From contig OZ020317.1 of the NCBI GenBank assembly GCA_963971305.1, forward strand, positions 21,284,001 through 21,348,000: a stretch of DNA of 64,000 bases, read 5' to 3'. Below, piece after piece: positions 63,400-64,000 of the stretch. The DNA is from Arcuatula senhousia (lineage: Eukaryota > Mollusca > Bivalvia > Mytilida > Mytilidae). A program made the position numbers and the translations under genes. The notes below the pieces were generated by a model. It made no database searches. It was not told the DNA's origin and saw only the letters and a program-made list of their open reading frames with translations. Each line of letters opens with the position of its first letter. Position 1 is the first letter of the stretch.

Positions 63400-63535
63400 A
63401 GCCTAGGATGATGTAGTGGTTACAGCATATGTTGTGTACGTCGCCGTAGATGACCCAAATGATGGCACAATGATGTGAGTTCGATCCTCGGTGAGGGCAC
63501 TCAAAAGATCAAAATCTGTTTGTCGGATGATTTTC
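63400..63535 (+). repeat. Probable tRNA-derived SINE head
   Basis: A-box-like GATGTAGTGGTTACAGC at about 63409 and B-box-like GAGTTCGATCCTC at about 63478. The spacing is long and no cloverleaf can be drawn, so it is not a tRNA gene. Confidence 0.45.
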
Positions 63536-63601
63536 AGGGTTGAAATTACAGTAACATTGTTTGATTATATACTAGACATTCATATATGTTATGCTTTGTA
63601 G

Positions 63602-63682
63602 GCTATACCTCATGTACAGTTGGTGACTTTGCTGGTGTTGGAAACCCCAGCAGCTATGGGACACAATTAGATACGAAATCTG
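63602..63682 (+). CDS. Possible orphan coding exon
   Basis: Acceptor 'tatgctttgtag' and strong donor GTGAGT bracket 81 nt, phase 1 at both ends, that read (G)YTSCTVGDFAGVGNPSSYG and TQLDTKSG without a stop. No neighbouring exon was found in the window and the domain is not recognised. Confidence 0.35.
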
Positions 63683-63747
63683 GTGAGTGAACCCATGTAC
63701 AATTGTATTTAATTTCAAGTTTATGACTTATTAAATATAACCACTTT

Positions 63748-63885
63748 TGCAAGCAGGGACCGCTTACTCTTCCGGAGTATTTGAGTTCACTCTTGTTACG
63801 ACTTGAGTTATTTCCATTCGGTTGATTTTGTGTTTTGTGTTTCTTCGTGTTGTCTTGTTCGTCTTTACCGGTTTCGTCGTTATTA
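63748..63885 (+). repeat. Dispersed repeat X
   Basis: 'cttactcttccggagtattt' and 'gagttcactcttgttacgac', as in 8480 and 19540. Confidence 0.5.
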
Positions 63886-64000
63886 AATAGAAGATATTCA
63901 GTTTTTCTTCAATTAGGTTTTGAATTATGTTTTTTTTTCGGGGGAGGGGGCTATTGTCATAAGAAGATAGTGTGTCTATATATTTTAGACTTCTTAATTA
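63886..64000. other. No gene recognised
   Basis: Window edge: T-run and G-rich stretch, nothing identifiable. Confidence 0.3.

Overview
This is AT-rich animal nuclear DNA, almost certainly from a marine bivalve and most like a mussel (Mytilus-type). The evidence is spliced genes with GT-AG introns, many hairpin-ended elements carrying ACGG/GTCC microsatellites (the bivalve 'pearl' / Helentron-associated style), tRNA-derived SINEs, and CR1/Jockey-type LINEs. The genus is an inference; no search was run.

The main gene is a complete CASC3 (Barentsz/MLN51) orthologue on the minus strand. Its start codon is near 57983 and its stop at 33908. I assembled 12 coding exons by hand; every junction keeps phase and the total is 2862 nt (953 residues plus stop). 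CASC3 is the cytoplasmic exon-junction-complex subunit that clamps eIF4A3 on RNA. Four of the 11 introns begin with tandem copies of the preceding exon's 3' end; the copies keep a splice donor except one copy after exon 10 (exons 4, 6, 9, 10). After exon 6, two copies form 111-nt in-frame, phase-symmetric candidate exons. One intron has a GC donor. The gene start is backed by a pentanucleotide array of about 950 bp (TTTTA/TTTCA units).

Other genes are few. A single-exon GT31 beta-1,3-glycosyltransferase (22412-23380, minus) has a heptad-encoding stem repeat. A first exon of an unrecognised, possibly mitochondrial protein lies at 2316-2733 (minus). A possible orphan exon lies at 63602-63682 (plus).

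The rest is mostly mobile DNA. Region 1-9.1 kb holds pearl-like elements, MITEs and a 1.8 kb TA-flanked element. Region 9.1-13.2 kb is a nearly full-length CR1/L2-like LINE whose protein carries a 2A-like NPGP motif behind a hydrophobic segment. Region 13.2-14.6 kb is a fold-back element with a pearl-like element nested in its loop. Region 15-33 kb has dispersed repeats, the GT31 gene, a 2.45 kb TIR element and further pearl-like elements. CASC3 introns contain two hAT-type insertions with 8-bp target duplications, seven palindromic MITEs, a SINE with a 14-bp target duplication, and two large pearl-like arrays. Region 60-61.2 kb is the 3' end of a second LINE.
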